A stretch of DNA of 64,000 nucleotides from Bacteroidota bacterium (GCA_023395395.1 JAEWZH010000006.1:21703-85702); one strand, 5' to 3'. Numbered from the stretch's first letter, positions 54,201-63,810 are shown. Translations and numbers: made by a program. Notes: a model not told the origin generated them from the letters alone.

Positions 54201-54583
54201 AGAATAAGGATCCACTTGTAATCTTCAAGATGGAAGCCTACGAACTCTTCCGTTCCATGGTGGTAGAGATGAATCAAAAAGCCTCTGAAATTATCATGCG
54301 TGGTCACGTCAATATCGCACCTCAGCAGCAAACTGAAGGTGATCGAAGGGTAGAAGTCCGTGAACAACATGAAGATCCACGGGGGAGCAATCGTCGTCGC
54401 TATCAAGAACAAAAGGACGACTATGAGGCGCAACAACAGGCTCGCTACGAGGCGGGTCAGGCGGCTAGCCGTCAGTCTCAGAAGCAACAGCCATATATAG
54501 CTGAGCAGAGAGTGGGTCGTAATGATCCTTGCCCTTGTGGAAGTGGAAAGAAGTTTAAGAACTGTCACGGTCAAAACCTATGA
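51245..54583 (+). CDS. secA: Preprotein translocase ATPase SecA
   Basis: Motor of Sec export at the inner membrane. Walker A MATGEGKTLVATLP, DEAD-like VDEVDSVLIDDARTPLI, a helicase motif (GRGTDIKL; DRQLRGRAGRQGDPG) and C-terminal zinc finger RNDPCPCGSGKKFKNCHG. At 1112 aa it is ~200 residues longer than E. coli SecA, through an insertion in the preprotein cross-linking region (~330-500) typical of Bacteroidetes and a Gln/Arg-rich linker before the zinc finger. Its stop overlaps yicC by four bases. Confidence 0.98.
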   Translation: MGFNDFLSKIFGNKSQRDLKEITPMVNKIREQYEQVKQLSHDELRNRTAQIRQSLQESVQEERTQIAKLKENVDDLELSEREAVWEQVDQLDKDILEKLEVKLNEVLPEVFAIVKSTAQRFADNDEMAVVATQFDRDLSVTHNFVRIEGDKAIYKNEWMAGGNMVKWDMVHYDVQLIGGVVLHEGKIAEMATGEGKTLVATLPVFLNALTGNGVHVVTVNDYLSKRDSEWMGPIYMFHGISVDCIDKYEPNSPQRLRAYNCDITFGTNNEFGFDYLRDNMARTPADLVQRKHNYAIVDEVDSVLIDDARTPLIISGPVESKGDAMFEEFRGNVELVVNAQKTLASRLLTEAKKEIASDDKKTIEEGYIKLYRSFKGLPKNKALIKFLSEEGIKAGMLNTEAIYMADNNRRMNEITDDLYFVIDEKNNQIELTDKGIDLLSGKNEDPKFFVLPDIAAQLSALENETLTEEEKNEKKDQLLTDYSIKSERVHTIQQLLKAYTLFEKDDQYVVMDNKVLIVDEGTGRIMDGRRYSDGLHQAIEAKERVKVESASQTKATITLQNYFRMYHKLAGMTGTAETEAKEFWDIYKLDVVVIPTNRPIARIDENDRIYKTARAKYAAIIEEIELLISKGRPVLVGTTSVETSELISKMLTLRKIPHQVLNAKLHQKEADIVAEAGKASTVTIATNMAGRGTDIKLTPEVRGAGGLAIIGTERHESRRVDRQLRGRAGRQGDPGSSVFFISFEDKLMRLFGSDRMAKILSTMGLKDDDMLESKQLSNQVENAQKKVEENNYGVRKHLLDYDDVKNAQRNVIYTRRNHALMGERVGLDVLNTLTQTAEAIAEGAPNEISYTDFKQQVFKAFSTELPLTEGEYKRMSNDRLVDHVMEHVVANLKRRSARMAEVTYPVLKNFYEQQGDKVERIAIPVTDGRLGYNVVTNLKEAVESEGKSIAKAFQKTILLYTIDEAWERHLLAMDELQNAVRNVSYENKDPLVIFKMEAYELFRSMVVEMNQKASEIIMRGHVNIAPQQQTEGDRRVEVREQHEDPRGSNRRRYQEQKDDYEAQQQARYEAGQAASRQSQKQQPYIAEQRVGRNDPCPCGSGKKFKNCHGQNL

Positions 54584-55464
54584 TACACTCAATGACAGGC
54601 TTCGGTAAGGCAGAAGTCAAGACGGCAACCAAGAAGATAACAGTGGAAGTAAGGTCGGTCAATAGCAAGCAGGCGGATCTCAGTCTTCGTTGTCCTTCTG
54701 AAATCCGACATGTCGAGATGTCAGCTCGAAAGCTGGTTACTTCAAAGCTACAGCGAGGCAAGATAGATCTTTTCATTACATACGAACAGCTCCATACAGA
54801 GCCTTCTATCTGTCTTAATCACGAACTTGCTGGCAAGTATTGGGCAATGCTTCAGAGCTTCAGCCAAGCAACCTCTATACCTCTGCCTTCAGATCCTATG
54901 CGCACCATCATGACTATGCCTGGAGTAATGGAAAATGATCGCAAAGAGTGTGAAGAGGACGAGCAAGCTCTGGAGGAAATCTCTCTAAAAGCTGTCGAAG
55001 AGGCATGTGATAAGCTCAGTGAATTTAGACTCCAAGAGGGGCAAGCCCTATATAATGGTTTTGTCAAGAACATCCAAGAAATAAGCACTCTTTTGGATAA
55101 TGTTGCCCTCTACGAAGAAGAACGCATCTTAGAGATTCGACAGCGAATAGAAGAAGGTCTTGGTAAGTATTTAGATGTCGATTACGATCGCTCCCGTCTG
55201 GAACAGGAGATGATTTACTATATAGAAAAGCTGGATGTCAATGAGGAGAAGAATCGACTCCGCAATCACCTCAAATATTTCCTCGAAACGCTCGATCAAG
55301 AAGAGGTTGGTCAAGGACGCAAGCTCGGATTTATCTCTCAGGAAATGGGGAGGGAAATCAATACTTTAGGCTCTAAAAGCAATCATGCCGCTCTACAAAG
55401 GATTGTCGTGAAAATGAAAGATGAGCTGGAGCAGATTAAGGAACAAGTGCTCAACGTACTATAA
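54580..55464 (+). CDS. yicC: YicC-family endoribonuclease
   Basis: 294 aa, with the family N-terminus MIHSMTGFGKAE, central RGKIDLFITYE and C-terminal GRKLGFISQEMGREINTLGS with NHAALQRIVVKMKDELEQIK. E. coli YicC is an endoribonuclease implicated in small-RNA turnover. The yicC-gmk gene order is widely conserved. ATG overlaps the secA stop. Confidence 0.93.
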   Translation: MIHSMTGFGKAEVKTATKKITVEVRSVNSKQADLSLRCPSEIRHVEMSARKLVTSKLQRGKIDLFITYEQLHTEPSICLNHELAGKYWAMLQSFSQATSIPLPSDPMRTIMTMPGVMENDRKECEEDEQALEEISLKAVEEACDKLSEFRLQEGQALYNGFVKNIQEISTLLDNVALYEEERILEIRQRIEEGLGKYLDVDYDRSRLEQEMIYYIEKLDVNEEKNRLRNHLKYFLETLDQEEVGQGRKLGFISQEMGREINTLGSKSNHAALQRIVVKMKDELEQIKEQVLNVL

Positions 55465-55470
55465 TCTAGG

Positions 55471-56643
55471 ATGGCGGGCAAATTAATCATATTCTCAGCC
55501 CCTAGTGGCTCAGGGAAAAGCACGATAATAGAGAAACTGACCAACGAGTATGGACTCGAGGGGCATTTTTCTATTTCTGCTACCTCTCGTGCCCCACGAG
55601 GTGAGGAAGTGGATGGCATCCACTACCATTTTCTGACAACCAAAGAGTTTAAGGAAAGAATTGCTCAGGGCGACTTCCTCGAGTATGAAGAGGTCTACGA
55701 GGGGTGCTTTTATGGAACCCTCAAGAGCGAGATTGATAAGACTTTGGAGACAGGGCAAACAGCTCTTCTTGATATTGATGTCGTAGGAGCACTCAATATC
55801 AAGAAAGCTTATGGTGACCAGGCTCTCACTCTCTTTATACAACCTCCAAGCTTAGAAGTACTCAAGCAGCGATTGGAAGGGAGAGGGACCGATACACCTG
55901 AAAAGATTGCACAGCGATTGGCTAAGGCTGAACTAGAGCTCAGTTACGCACCTCTCTTTGACAGACAAATCATCAATGATCAGCTTGATACAGCCTGCCA
56001 AGTAGCTAGTAAGCTAATACACTCTTTTCTAAGCGAAGAAAAGAGGGTGCTACTCTTCCCTGGTTCTTTCAATCCAATGCACGTAGGGCACCTTGCTATT
56101 GCCAACTTTATAGCCGAACAGTATAGCGATAGGTTTGATGAAGTATGGTTGCTCCTCACACCCAACAGCCCTTTCAAGGAGAAGATTGAGAAACTTCCTA
56201 CAGAGTTTAGAGCCAAGTGGATTGGACATCTGATTAAGGGGTATCCTCAACTCAAGCTAAGTCTAGAAGAGAGTAATCTCACACCTCCTTATTACACAGT
56301 ACATACGGTGCAGTACCTTAAGGGTAAATATCCCAAGTTCGAGTTTACTCTCCTTATTGGAGCCGACAGTCTAATGGATCTTCCCGAATGGTATGGTGCA
56401 GAGCAATTACTCAAGGAGATTAAGATTATCGCCTACCCTCGCCCTGCCTATGATAAAAGCCTCATAAAGCCAGAGATACTAGAACAGGTGGAGTTCCTTG
56501 ACGATGTCCCCACCTTTGAGATATCTAGTAGTCAGCTTCGCAAACTGCTCAGAGAGGGCAAAGCTCTCCCTTATCTTCTAGGGACTAAGATTGATGAGCC
56601 TTTATACCGACAGCTGCATCAACTCCTGATAAGTAGTAAATAG
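55471..56643 (+). CDS. gmk-nadD: Guanylate kinase - nicotinate-nucleotide adenylyltransferase fusion (Gmk-NadD)
   Basis: One 390-residue frame holding two complete enzymes. Residues 1 to ~188 are guanylate kinase (GMP to GDP): P-loop APSGSGKST, SATSRAPRGEEVDGIHYHFL, LLDIDVVGALNIKK. Residues ~192-390 are NadD (NaMN to NaAD in NAD synthesis): LLFPGSFNPMHVGHLA with the HxGH-type motif, TLLIGADSLMDLPEWY and C-terminal ISSSQLRKLLREGK. The kinase has no stop of its own and the junction (FLSEEKRVLLFPGSF) has almost no linker. A GTG at 56047 could permit an internal NadD start, but the kinase would still read through. Closed by a terminator 17 bases on. Confidence 0.93.
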   Translation: MAGKLIIFSAPSGSGKSTIIEKLTNEYGLEGHFSISATSRAPRGEEVDGIHYHFLTTKEFKERIAQGDFLEYEEVYEGCFYGTLKSEIDKTLETGQTALLDIDVVGALNIKKAYGDQALTLFIQPPSLEVLKQRLEGRGTDTPEKIAQRLAKAELELSYAPLFDRQIINDQLDTACQVASKLIHSFLSEEKRVLLFPGSFNPMHVGHLAIANFIAEQYSDRFDEVWLLLTPNSPFKEKIEKLPTEFRAKWIGHLIKGYPQLKLSLEESNLTPPYYTVHTVQYLKGKYPKFEFTLLIGADSLMDLPEWYGAEQLLKEIKIIAYPRPAYDKSLIKPEILEQVEFLDDVPTFEISSSQLRKLLREGKALPYLLGTKIDEPLYRQLHQLLISSK

Positions 56644-56659
56644 GTAAACCATAAAGATA

Positions 56660-56700
56660 AAAAATCCCTAGAGAAGGCATCCTCTCTAGGGATTTTTTTT
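56660..56700. terminator. Bidirectional terminator between gmk-nadD and trxA
   Basis: AAATCCCTAGAGA (56662-56674) pairs with TCTCTAGGGATTT (56683-56695), 8-base loop, T8 on the plus strand and a T-run on the minus strand. It lies between converging stops at 56643 and 56717. Confidence 0.92.
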
Positions 56701-56716
56701 GATATAATAATTGAGA

Positions 56717-57031
56717 TTAGAGGAGCTTCTCAATGGACTCCTTTAAAGACTCCTTGCTCTGAGCTCCTACCTTACGCTCTACGACCTCTCCATCCTTGAT
56801 GAAGATGATAGTAGGGATATTACGGATACCAAACTGAGCAACGACATCGTTATTTTCATCCACATTCATTTTGCCGATACGTGCCTTATCACCGTACTCC
56901 TCAGCAAGTTCCTCGATGATAGGACCTACCATACGGCATGGACCACACCAAGGTGCCCAAAAGTCCACTACGATAGCGCCTCCTTTGGCGATTTCCTCCT
57001 TAAAATTTGCGTCTGTAAATGTTAGTGCCAT
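56717..57031 (-). CDS. trxA: Thioredoxin
   Basis: Cytoplasmic disulfide reductase, 104 aa. Redox motif FWAPWCGPCRMVGP, cis-proline segment RNIPTIIFI and C-terminal helix typical of TrxA. No signal peptide. It follows dnaE by 65 bases, so it may have its own promoter, though no clear -7 box was found there. Confidence 0.97.
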   Translation of the reverse strand: MALTFTDANFKEEIAKGGAIVVDFWAPWCGPCRMVGPIIEELAEEYGDKARIGKMNVDENNDVVAQFGIRNIPTIIFIKDGEVVERKVGAQSKESLKESIEKLL

Positions 57032-57096
57032 GATTTCTTGTTAATTATTTATTATAAAAACATATACTATTCAAACAAGCGAAGCCTAAGATTAGT

Positions 57097-60000
57097 TCAT
57101 CTCACTTCAAAAGAGACGCCACTCTCCTCATAAGCGGATAGTCTCTCCAGAAGATCGATAGGGACATTGACACCAGATAGCCTCTGCGAACTCATATTGA
57201 CGAAAACGCCGTGGCTACTATCGTGAATCTTAAAACTCACGGTAATTGATCCTTTTTCGCAATCCATCAAATCGGGTACCACATCATTGTAAAATTCCTC
57301 AGTCACGGCCCACTCCGGGATAGAGATATTTAGCTCGCTCACCAGTTTATCTGCCACTTGTTCAAGTAACTGAATACTCTCTACGGTCACAAATACTCGA
57401 TCTCCAGACCATCCAGCCTCTGCCTTTGCTCGGACATAGATAAAGAGCCCCTCCTTGCCGTACATAGAATATTTAGGATAGGCATCACCAAAGAGTGCTA
57501 ATTCGCCCTCTCCGTTGTAATCTTGTATCTTGATGAAAGCGGCCTTAGTATTCTTCTTAGTTATCATCTCACGGTATCCCGTCACAATACCTCCAAAGAT
57601 AAGCTCCTTATTGACATGCTCTGTTCCTATATCTCTCAGCTCCGAAACTCCGATATTACACTTGTACTTCAGCACTAAAGCAAAAGGATCAAGAGGTGAA
57701 GCTGTAAGATAGAATCCCAAAAGGTCCTTCTCCAGATTGAGTCTTTCAATATCAGACCAAGCAGGGGCATGCTCTGTGAGGACAGGCTTTGCCATCTCTT
57801 GGAAAAGGTCATCACCAAAAAGAGAACCCATGGAGTGGGTTTTCTCTTCCTGTGTCCGACTTCCATAATTGATTAGCCTATCCAAGAAAGTTTCCCCTTT
57901 TGAGCCCTCTTCCATCAAATAATCCTCACGACTGTAGGTCTTGAAAGAATCAAAAGCACCACTCAGTACTAGTGCTTCTGAAACTTTTTTGGTGGTCGCC
58001 TTACTATCGACTCGAGAAAAGAAATCATAGATATCATGATAAAGTCCATTATTTTGACGCTCCTCTATGATTTGCTTTGCAGCAGAGCTACTAAAGCCCT
58101 TGATAGCCCCGAGACCGAAGCGGATATGCCCTTCTGGATTTACAGAGAAAGCATAGTTGGATTCATTGACATCTGGGTTGAAGACAAGAATACCCATCTT
58201 CTTACTCTCATCAATATATTTTGTAATCTCAGAAATATTATTAAGGTTACGACTCATCACCCCCGCCATAAACTCTGCAGGATAATTTGCCTTAAGATAA
58301 GCTGTCTGGTATGCTACCCACGCATAGCAAGCAGCATGGCTCTTATTGAAAGCATACGAAGCAAACTTAGCCCAGTCCTGCCAAATCTTCTCCAAGATCT
58401 CTGGTTTGTGACCATTCTTCTGACCTCCCTCCATAAACCGAGCCTTTAGCTCATTCATCTTATCGATTAGCTTCTTACCCATAGCCTTACGAAGCTCATC
58501 AGACTGACCTCTGGTAAAATTGGCCAGCTTACGAGAGAGAAGCATCACTTGCTCCTGATAGACGGTGATGCCATAGGTTTCCTCCAGATACTCCTCCATC
58601 TCTGGTAGATCATAAGAAATTTTCTCTCGCCCATGTTTACGTGCGACAAACGAAGGGATATTATCCATCGGACCCGGACGGTAGAGTGCTACCATCGCTA
58701 TCAGATCCTCAAATTTACTTGGTTTCAATTGTATGAGTGACTTCTGCATACCAGGAGACTCAAACTGAAATACCGCCGAAGTCTTTCCATCACTAAAGAG
58801 TTCGTAAGTCTTCTTATCATCCAATGGGATGTCAGAAATATCAAGATCTATACCGTGTCGGAGCTTGATATTCTTCAATGTTTCTCGGATGATTGAGAGG
58901 GTCTTCAGACCAAGGAAGTCCATCTTAATCAATCCAGTGGATTCAATTACCCCACCCTCATACTGTGTGACTAGTATATCCTCTCCCGAATCTTTGTCGG
59001 TCGTAATCATGGTCGGTACGACATCAGAAATATCAGTCTGCCCAATGATAATACCACAAGCATGCACGCCGGTATTACGCACAGTACCTTCAAGTTGGCG
59101 TGCATATTCAATCACATCATGTTTTAGCTCATCACCACTATAGTATTCATCTCGAAATTCAGGAATCTGTTGCAAAGCATTACTGATTGTTGCCTTCCCT
59201 CCCTCTGGCATACGGTCGGGAATCATCTTAGCAAGCGCATTGGTCTCCGATAAGGGCAAACCCAATACACGCCCAAGATCTTTGATTGCCATCTTGGCTG
59301 CCATCGTACCGTACGTGACGATATGCGCGACCCGCTCCTTACCATATCTTTCTGTCACCCACCTAAGGATGTCCTGCCTGCCATCATCATCGAAGTCAAT
59401 ATCGATATCAGGTAAAGAGATACGGTCTGGATTGAGAAAACGCTCGAAAAGAAGATCATATTTGAGAGGATTAAGGTCTGTAATTCTCAGGCAATACGAC
59501 ACTAATGAGCCTGCAGCCGAGCCTCGACCGGGACCCACCGCCACCCCAAGATTACGAGCCTCTGCAATAAAGTCTTGGACAATGAGGAAATAGCCAGGGA
59601 AACCCATATTTTTAATGGTAGCTAGCTCAAAATCCAATCGTTCCGTTACCTCTTCAGACAATTCCTCACCAAACCTTTTCTTTGCTCCTTCATAAGAGAG
59701 ATAGCGAAGGTAATCGTCATCAGTGGGAAATTCGGCTGGTATCTCGAAATGGGGCATGAGTGGTTTATTCTCGATGGAGTACTCCTCTACTTTATCAAAT
59801 ATCTCCATCGTATTAGCAATCGCTTCAGGAATGTCGCTAAAGATTTCGACCATATCCTCGGTACTCTTCAGCCACTCCTGCTTAGTATAAGTAATACGAT
59901 TGGGGTCGTCGTAGCTCTTTCCCATACTGACACATATCAGGCGATCATGCGCCTCGCCATCCTCTTCTCTTACGAAGTGGACATCATTAGTGGCGACGAG

Positions 60001-60726
60001 CTTCACGCCGAGCTCCTGAGATAGTTCTACGAGTACTTTATTTACCGACACTTGCTCCGGGTATGTCTCGATGTTTCCTCCCGGCTTATCGGTCTTGTGG
60101 CGTTGCAATTCTAAGTAGTAATCATCTCCAAATACCTCCTTATGCCATAGAATAGATTGCTTAGCCTCCTCTATTCTCCCCTGCATAATCAATTGTGGAA
60201 TTTCACCTCCCAAGCAAGCACTTAGCACGATGAGCCCCTCATGGTACAATTCCAGTAATTCCTTATCGATACGAGGTCTGCCGTAAAATCCCTCGTCGGC
60301 AGAGCGCGACACCATCTTTATCAGATTTTTGTACCCTTTTTGGTTTTTGGCTATGACTATGAGATGGTAACCACTTCTATCCTCCTTTGTCGTCTTATTC
60401 AGCCTACCATTACGTGCCACATAGCATTCACAACCGATAATTGGCTTAAAAGTCCATGCCTCCCACTCCTTTATTTCTGCCTCAATCTTTAGTCTATCGA
60501 TTTCAGATGCACCTTCGAGTTTCTTCTTGAGTCCTTTTATCTTACCGCCCTTCATCGCCTTAGGTGCGTCCCAAAACGACTTAATACCAAGCATAGTACC
60601 ATGGTCTGTCAGTGCCAACCCTGGCTGACCATTCTTCTTGGCTTGCTCCAATAATCCTTCTATCGATGATTGTCCGTCCAATACCGAGTAGTAGGAGTGA
60701 ACGTGTAGATGTACAAACTGCTGCAT
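57097..60726 (-). CDS. dnaE: DNA polymerase III alpha subunit
   Basis: Replicative polymerase, 1209 aa. PHP domain at the N-terminus (FVHLHVHSYYSVLDGQSSIE, ALTDHGTMLG), polymerase core with PDIDIDFDDDGRQDIL (catalytic Asp pair) and GRGSAAGSLVSYCL, fingers, HhH region and a C-terminal OB-fold (ELIFGGIVTGYREMITKK). It starts two bases after the ligA stop, so replication polymerase and ligase are cotranscribed here. Confidence 0.98.
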   Translation of the reverse strand: MQQFVHLHVHSYYSVLDGQSSIEGLLEQAKKNGQPGLALTDHGTMLGIKSFWDAPKAMKGGKIKGLKKKLEGASEIDRLKIEAEIKEWEAWTFKPIIGCECYVARNGRLNKTTKEDRSGYHLIVIAKNQKGYKNLIKMVSRSADEGFYGRPRIDKELLELYHEGLIVLSACLGGEIPQLIMQGRIEEAKQSILWHKEVFGDDYYLELQRHKTDKPGGNIETYPEQVSVNKVLVELSQELGVKLVATNDVHFVREEDGEAHDRLICVSMGKSYDDPNRITYTKQEWLKSTEDMVEIFSDIPEAIANTMEIFDKVEEYSIENKPLMPHFEIPAEFPTDDDYLRYLSYEGAKKRFGEELSEEVTERLDFELATIKNMGFPGYFLIVQDFIAEARNLGVAVGPGRGSAAGSLVSYCLRITDLNPLKYDLLFERFLNPDRISLPDIDIDFDDDGRQDILRWVTERYGKERVAHIVTYGTMAAKMAIKDLGRVLGLPLSETNALAKMIPDRMPEGGKATISNALQQIPEFRDEYYSGDELKHDVIEYARQLEGTVRNTGVHACGIIIGQTDISDVVPTMITTDKDSGEDILVTQYEGGVIESTGLIKMDFLGLKTLSIIRETLKNIKLRHGIDLDISDIPLDDKKTYELFSDGKTSAVFQFESPGMQKSLIQLKPSKFEDLIAMVALYRPGPMDNIPSFVARKHGREKISYDLPEMEEYLEETYGITVYQEQVMLLSRKLANFTRGQSDELRKAMGKKLIDKMNELKARFMEGGQKNGHKPEILEKIWQDWAKFASYAFNKSHAACYAWVAYQTAYLKANYPAEFMAGVMSRNLNNISEITKYIDESKKMGILVFNPDVNESNYAFSVNPEGHIRFGLGAIKGFSSSAAKQIIEERQNNGLYHDIYDFFSRVDSKATTKKVSEALVLSGAFDSFKTYSREDYLMEEGSKGETFLDRLINYGSRTQEEKTHSMGSLFGDDLFQEMAKPVLTEHAPAWSDIERLNLEKDLLGFYLTASPLDPFALVLKYKCNIGVSELRDIGTEHVNKELIFGGIVTGYREMITKKNTKAAFIKIQDYNGEGELALFGDAYPKYSMYGKEGLFIYVRAKAEAGWSGDRVFVTVESIQLLEQVADKLVSELNISIPEWAVTEEFYNDVVPDLMDCEKGSITVSFKIHDSSHGVFVNMSSQRLSGVNVPIDLLERLSAYEESGVSFEVR

Positions 60727-60728
60727 GC

Positions 60729-62771
60729 TTATTCCTCTCTTCTTAATTCAGGATAGCGAGCAAAAAACTCCTCCTCACTCACCACCTCTACGCCGAGTTT
60801 ATCAGCTTTCTCTCGCTTACTTGATCCCATATTTTCCCCTGCTACTACTAGCGAAGTTTTTCCACTGATACCCCCCACATTCTTGCCTCCGTGGAGCTCT
60901 ATCAACTCTTTTAGATTATCACGGCTAATGGTAAATACACCACTCACCACAATACTCATCCCCTCAAGGCTATTACCTCTAGGGGAAGTCGATTGAACCC
61001 TCTCAAACTGAAGCCCAGCTCGCTCTAATCGCTCCAAAATCGCCCTGTTGCGCTCCTCTGCGAAGTAGGAAATAATACTATCTGCTATCATAGGGCCAAG
61101 CCCTTCGACGCTCAGTAGATCTTCCCTCTTGGCCTCTCGAAGGGAGGAAAGCGAACCAAAGTGGACGGCGAGCTGTGCAGCTACGGTACTCCCCACAAGC
61201 TTGATGCCTAACGCAAATAATACTCGGTCAAAAGGGATATCTACTGAAGCCTTGATACTCTTCACGAGATTACTAGCCTTCTGATCCTTAAAGCTGGGAA
61301 GTCTCAATAGCTCTTCCTCTGTGAGATCATACAAATCAGCCACACTACTCACTCCGAGAAATTTTGTCAAGAGCTCGATCGTCCTAGGACCTATGTTGAT
61401 ATCCATCGCCTTTCGGCTACAGAAATGCTCTATCTTACCATTGATCTGGGCAGGGCACCCCCATTCATTAGGGCAGTAAGTGCCTGCCATCCCCTCCTCC
61501 TTCCGTAACTCCGTACCACAGTCTGGGCAGTGTGTAGGCATGACTACCTGCTCCTTTGTTTGTGCATCACGAAGATCATAGCGTACCCCTGTAATCTTTG
61601 GAATAATCTCCCCCCCTTTTTCAACCATTACCAAATCACCGATATGAAGATCGAGCTCGGCAATAATATCGGCATTGTGTAGCGAGGCTCTCGAAACTGT
61701 GGTGCCAGAAAGCTGTACAGCTTCAAGATTTGCCACAGGTGTCATCACCCCAGTACGAGCTACCTGAAAGCTCACGCTCTCTAGACGTGTCACTGCAGAC
61801 TCAGCAGAGAATTTATACGCCATTGCCCACCTAGGGGACTTCGCAGTGGTGCCGATTTCTTCGTGTAGGTGATAGTCATCTACTTTTACCACTACGCCAT
61901 CTGTGGCTATCGGTAATTCGTGGCGATGGATATCCCAATAATCCAAATACTCTTTGAGCTGCTCCAGCGTATGACACACCTTGGTATGACTATCCACTGA
62001 CAGACCCATCTCCCTCATACGCTCAAGTCGGTCATGGTGGAACTGGGGCAGCCAGTCTTCATCATCACTGAGTAGATAATAAAAGAAAGCGGTGGGTTTG
62101 CGGTGGGCAATTACAGAAATCACCTCCTCTTTCGTTTTGATTGTCCCTGCCACGGCATTGCGAGGGTTGGCAAAAAGCGGTAAATCCTCCGCCTCCCGCT
62201 CCTCGTTGATTCTCTCAAACTCCGCCCAAGGGAGTAGTATCTCACCTCGCACCTCAATATACTCCGGCAAATCATTCCCCAGTAAACGCTTGGGGACTAT
62301 TGGCATCGCCCAAATCGCCTCGGTCACATCCTCTCCCAATGTACCATCGCCTCTCGTCAGAGCTCTGGACAACCTACCATGTTCATATATGACAGAAATT
62401 GAAGTGCCATCAAACTTCAACTCGGCTACAAGGTCGATCTCACGCCCTACTAGCTCTCTCACCTTTCGATAAAAATCAAGCGTCTCTTCCCAGGAATAAC
62501 TATTCGCCAAAGAAAGCATCGGAAATCGATGCCTATAGGTACCCCCAGAGATACCGCTTCTGATAAATTCACTACCTACTCTTTGGGTAGGCGAATCAGG
62601 CGTAATTTGATCTGGGTATTGCTCCTCTAGATCCTGCAACTCTTTCATGAGTTGATCAAACTCTTGGTCACTCACCGTCGGGGCATTGAGTACGTAGTAC
62701 TCATGCTCATACTGCACCAAAAGCTTCCTCAGCTCTTTTATCCTATTGTAATCCGCTCGAAATAAATCCAC
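60729..62771 (-). CDS. ligA: NAD+-dependent DNA ligase
   Basis: Seals nicks in replication and repair. Ia domain at the N-terminus, adenylation motif ELKFDGTSISVIYE (nucleophile Lys), OB-fold (TGVMTPVANLEAV), four-cysteine zinc finger (CPDCGTELRKE, then YCPNEWGCPAQ), helix-hairpin-helix repeats and a BRCT domain (SIVVSGVFTISRDNLKELIE). 680 aa is standard. Upstream of dnaE in the same transcript. Confidence 0.98.
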   Translation of the reverse strand: MDLFRADYNRIKELRKLLVQYEHEYYVLNAPTVSDQEFDQLMKELQDLEEQYPDQITPDSPTQRVGSEFIRSGISGGTYRHRFPMLSLANSYSWEETLDFYRKVRELVGREIDLVAELKFDGTSISVIYEHGRLSRALTRGDGTLGEDVTEAIWAMPIVPKRLLGNDLPEYIEVRGEILLPWAEFERINEEREAEDLPLFANPRNAVAGTIKTKEEVISVIAHRKPTAFFYYLLSDDEDWLPQFHHDRLERMREMGLSVDSHTKVCHTLEQLKEYLDYWDIHRHELPIATDGVVVKVDDYHLHEEIGTTAKSPRWAMAYKFSAESAVTRLESVSFQVARTGVMTPVANLEAVQLSGTTVSRASLHNADIIAELDLHIGDLVMVEKGGEIIPKITGVRYDLRDAQTKEQVVMPTHCPDCGTELRKEEGMAGTYCPNEWGCPAQINGKIEHFCSRKAMDINIGPRTIELLTKFLGVSSVADLYDLTEEELLRLPSFKDQKASNLVKSIKASVDIPFDRVLFALGIKLVGSTVAAQLAVHFGSLSSLREAKREDLLSVEGLGPMIADSIISYFAEERNRAILERLERAGLQFERVQSTSPRGNSLEGMSIVVSGVFTISRDNLKELIELHGGKNVGGISGKTSLVVAGENMGSSKREKADKLGVEVVSEEEFFARYPELRREE

Positions 62772-62881
62772 TGTCAGAGACTGACGGCTAGTTAATATTT
62801 ATACAAAAATTTGGAACCCAGATGACTTATATCTCCTTCTCTTCACATCACGCCCTTGGCGTTACGATCTGTCAGACCAAG

Positions 62882-63625
62882 CTACTTCAGTAAAAACTCT
62901 GATGTCACTGTAATGCTTACCGTCTTCACCTTGCTAGAAGTATTGAAGTTACCACCCCACGAATAATCCTCCTCGGAGTGCTTACCTACTATCTGGAATA
63001 CACCTAAGCTAGATCGTCTCAGATTACCTAGCTTTGCTTTGCTTTGCTCAGCAATTTGAGCTGCTCGCTCTCGAGCATCTGCCGATGCAGCAGCTACCAT
63101 CTCTAACTTTAGGGAGGCCAGTTTAGTGTAATAGTATCGAGGGTTGCTGGCTTGGGCAGTTACGTTTTGATCAATAAGTTCTCCTACGGTGCGAGCCACC
63201 TTGTCCAATTCATCTACACGGCTACTGGTCACCGTAGCAGTCTGTGATACGTTGTAGCCATTTTTGAGCTCTACATATCGTTCCTGTTTGTTATCATAAT
63301 AACCCGTCACATCCTCTGCATAATACACCGGTCCAAACTCCAACTCCTCCTCTGTCACACCCTTGCTTATCAGAAAATTTCGGAGCAATCCCTGCTGTCG
63401 CTCTACATCTCTAAGTCCCTCAATAGGTGTAGCCGAGTGGCTCAAAATCGTCACATTCCACACTACGAGATCACTTACAAAGTCACGCTCCGCACTACCC
63501 TTGACACTGACTGTCTTTGGGCGGTCATTCCGATGTAGAATAGCATTGGCTCCCACCAACGTTGCTACCACAATTGCCACGGCAATCACAATCGAAGCTA
63601 ATAGTCCATTCTTTCTCTGTTCCAT
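62882..63625 (-). CDS. SIMPL-domain protein, membrane-anchored
   Basis: 247 aa from ATG 63625: an N-terminal membrane anchor (LLASIVIAVAIVVATLVGAN) and a SIMPL/BP26-like periplasmic domain (TVSVKGSAERDFVSDLVVWN, YNVSQTATVTSS, ASADARERAAQIAEQSKAKL). Proteins of this family form oligomers at the envelope; function is unclear. A longer frame from 63697 adds 24 unconserved residues. It is 110 bases upstream of ligA on the same strand and follows repeat array E. Confidence 0.85.
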   Translation of the reverse strand: MEQRKNGLLASIVIAVAIVVATLVGANAILHRNDRPKTVSVKGSAERDFVSDLVVWNVTILSHSATPIEGLRDVERQQGLLRNFLISKGVTEEELEFGPVYYAEDVTGYYDNKQERYVELKNGYNVSQTATVTSSRVDELDKVARTVGELIDQNVTAQASNPRYYYTKLASLKLEMVAAASADARERAAQIAEQSKAKLGNLRRSSLGVFQIVGKHSEEDYSWGGNFNTSSKVKTVSITVTSEFLLK

Positions 63626-63810
63626 AATAATCACGATGATAAGATTAAGTATTACCGTTCTACTTTGCAAGATACCAAAAACGACTACCATAGACAAACC
63701 TTAAAAGTGTATTTGCTGCCCACTTGATTAAAAACACTTGAAAATCAACTTACACTGTTTTAAAAGTTTTTCTGTCTGCCACGCCAAGAAAAATATACCT
63801 TATAAGCCTG

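Noticed and set aside
55471..56643. Gmk-NadD as an assembly or frameshift artefact
   Set aside because: Both domains are in one uninterrupted frame with intact motifs through the junction, so no frameshift is needed to explain it; sequencing error can still be checked.
62773..62785. GTCAG-AGA-CTGAC hairpin upstream of ligA as operator or terminator
   Set aside because: Only five base pairs and no T-run; too short to support a call.
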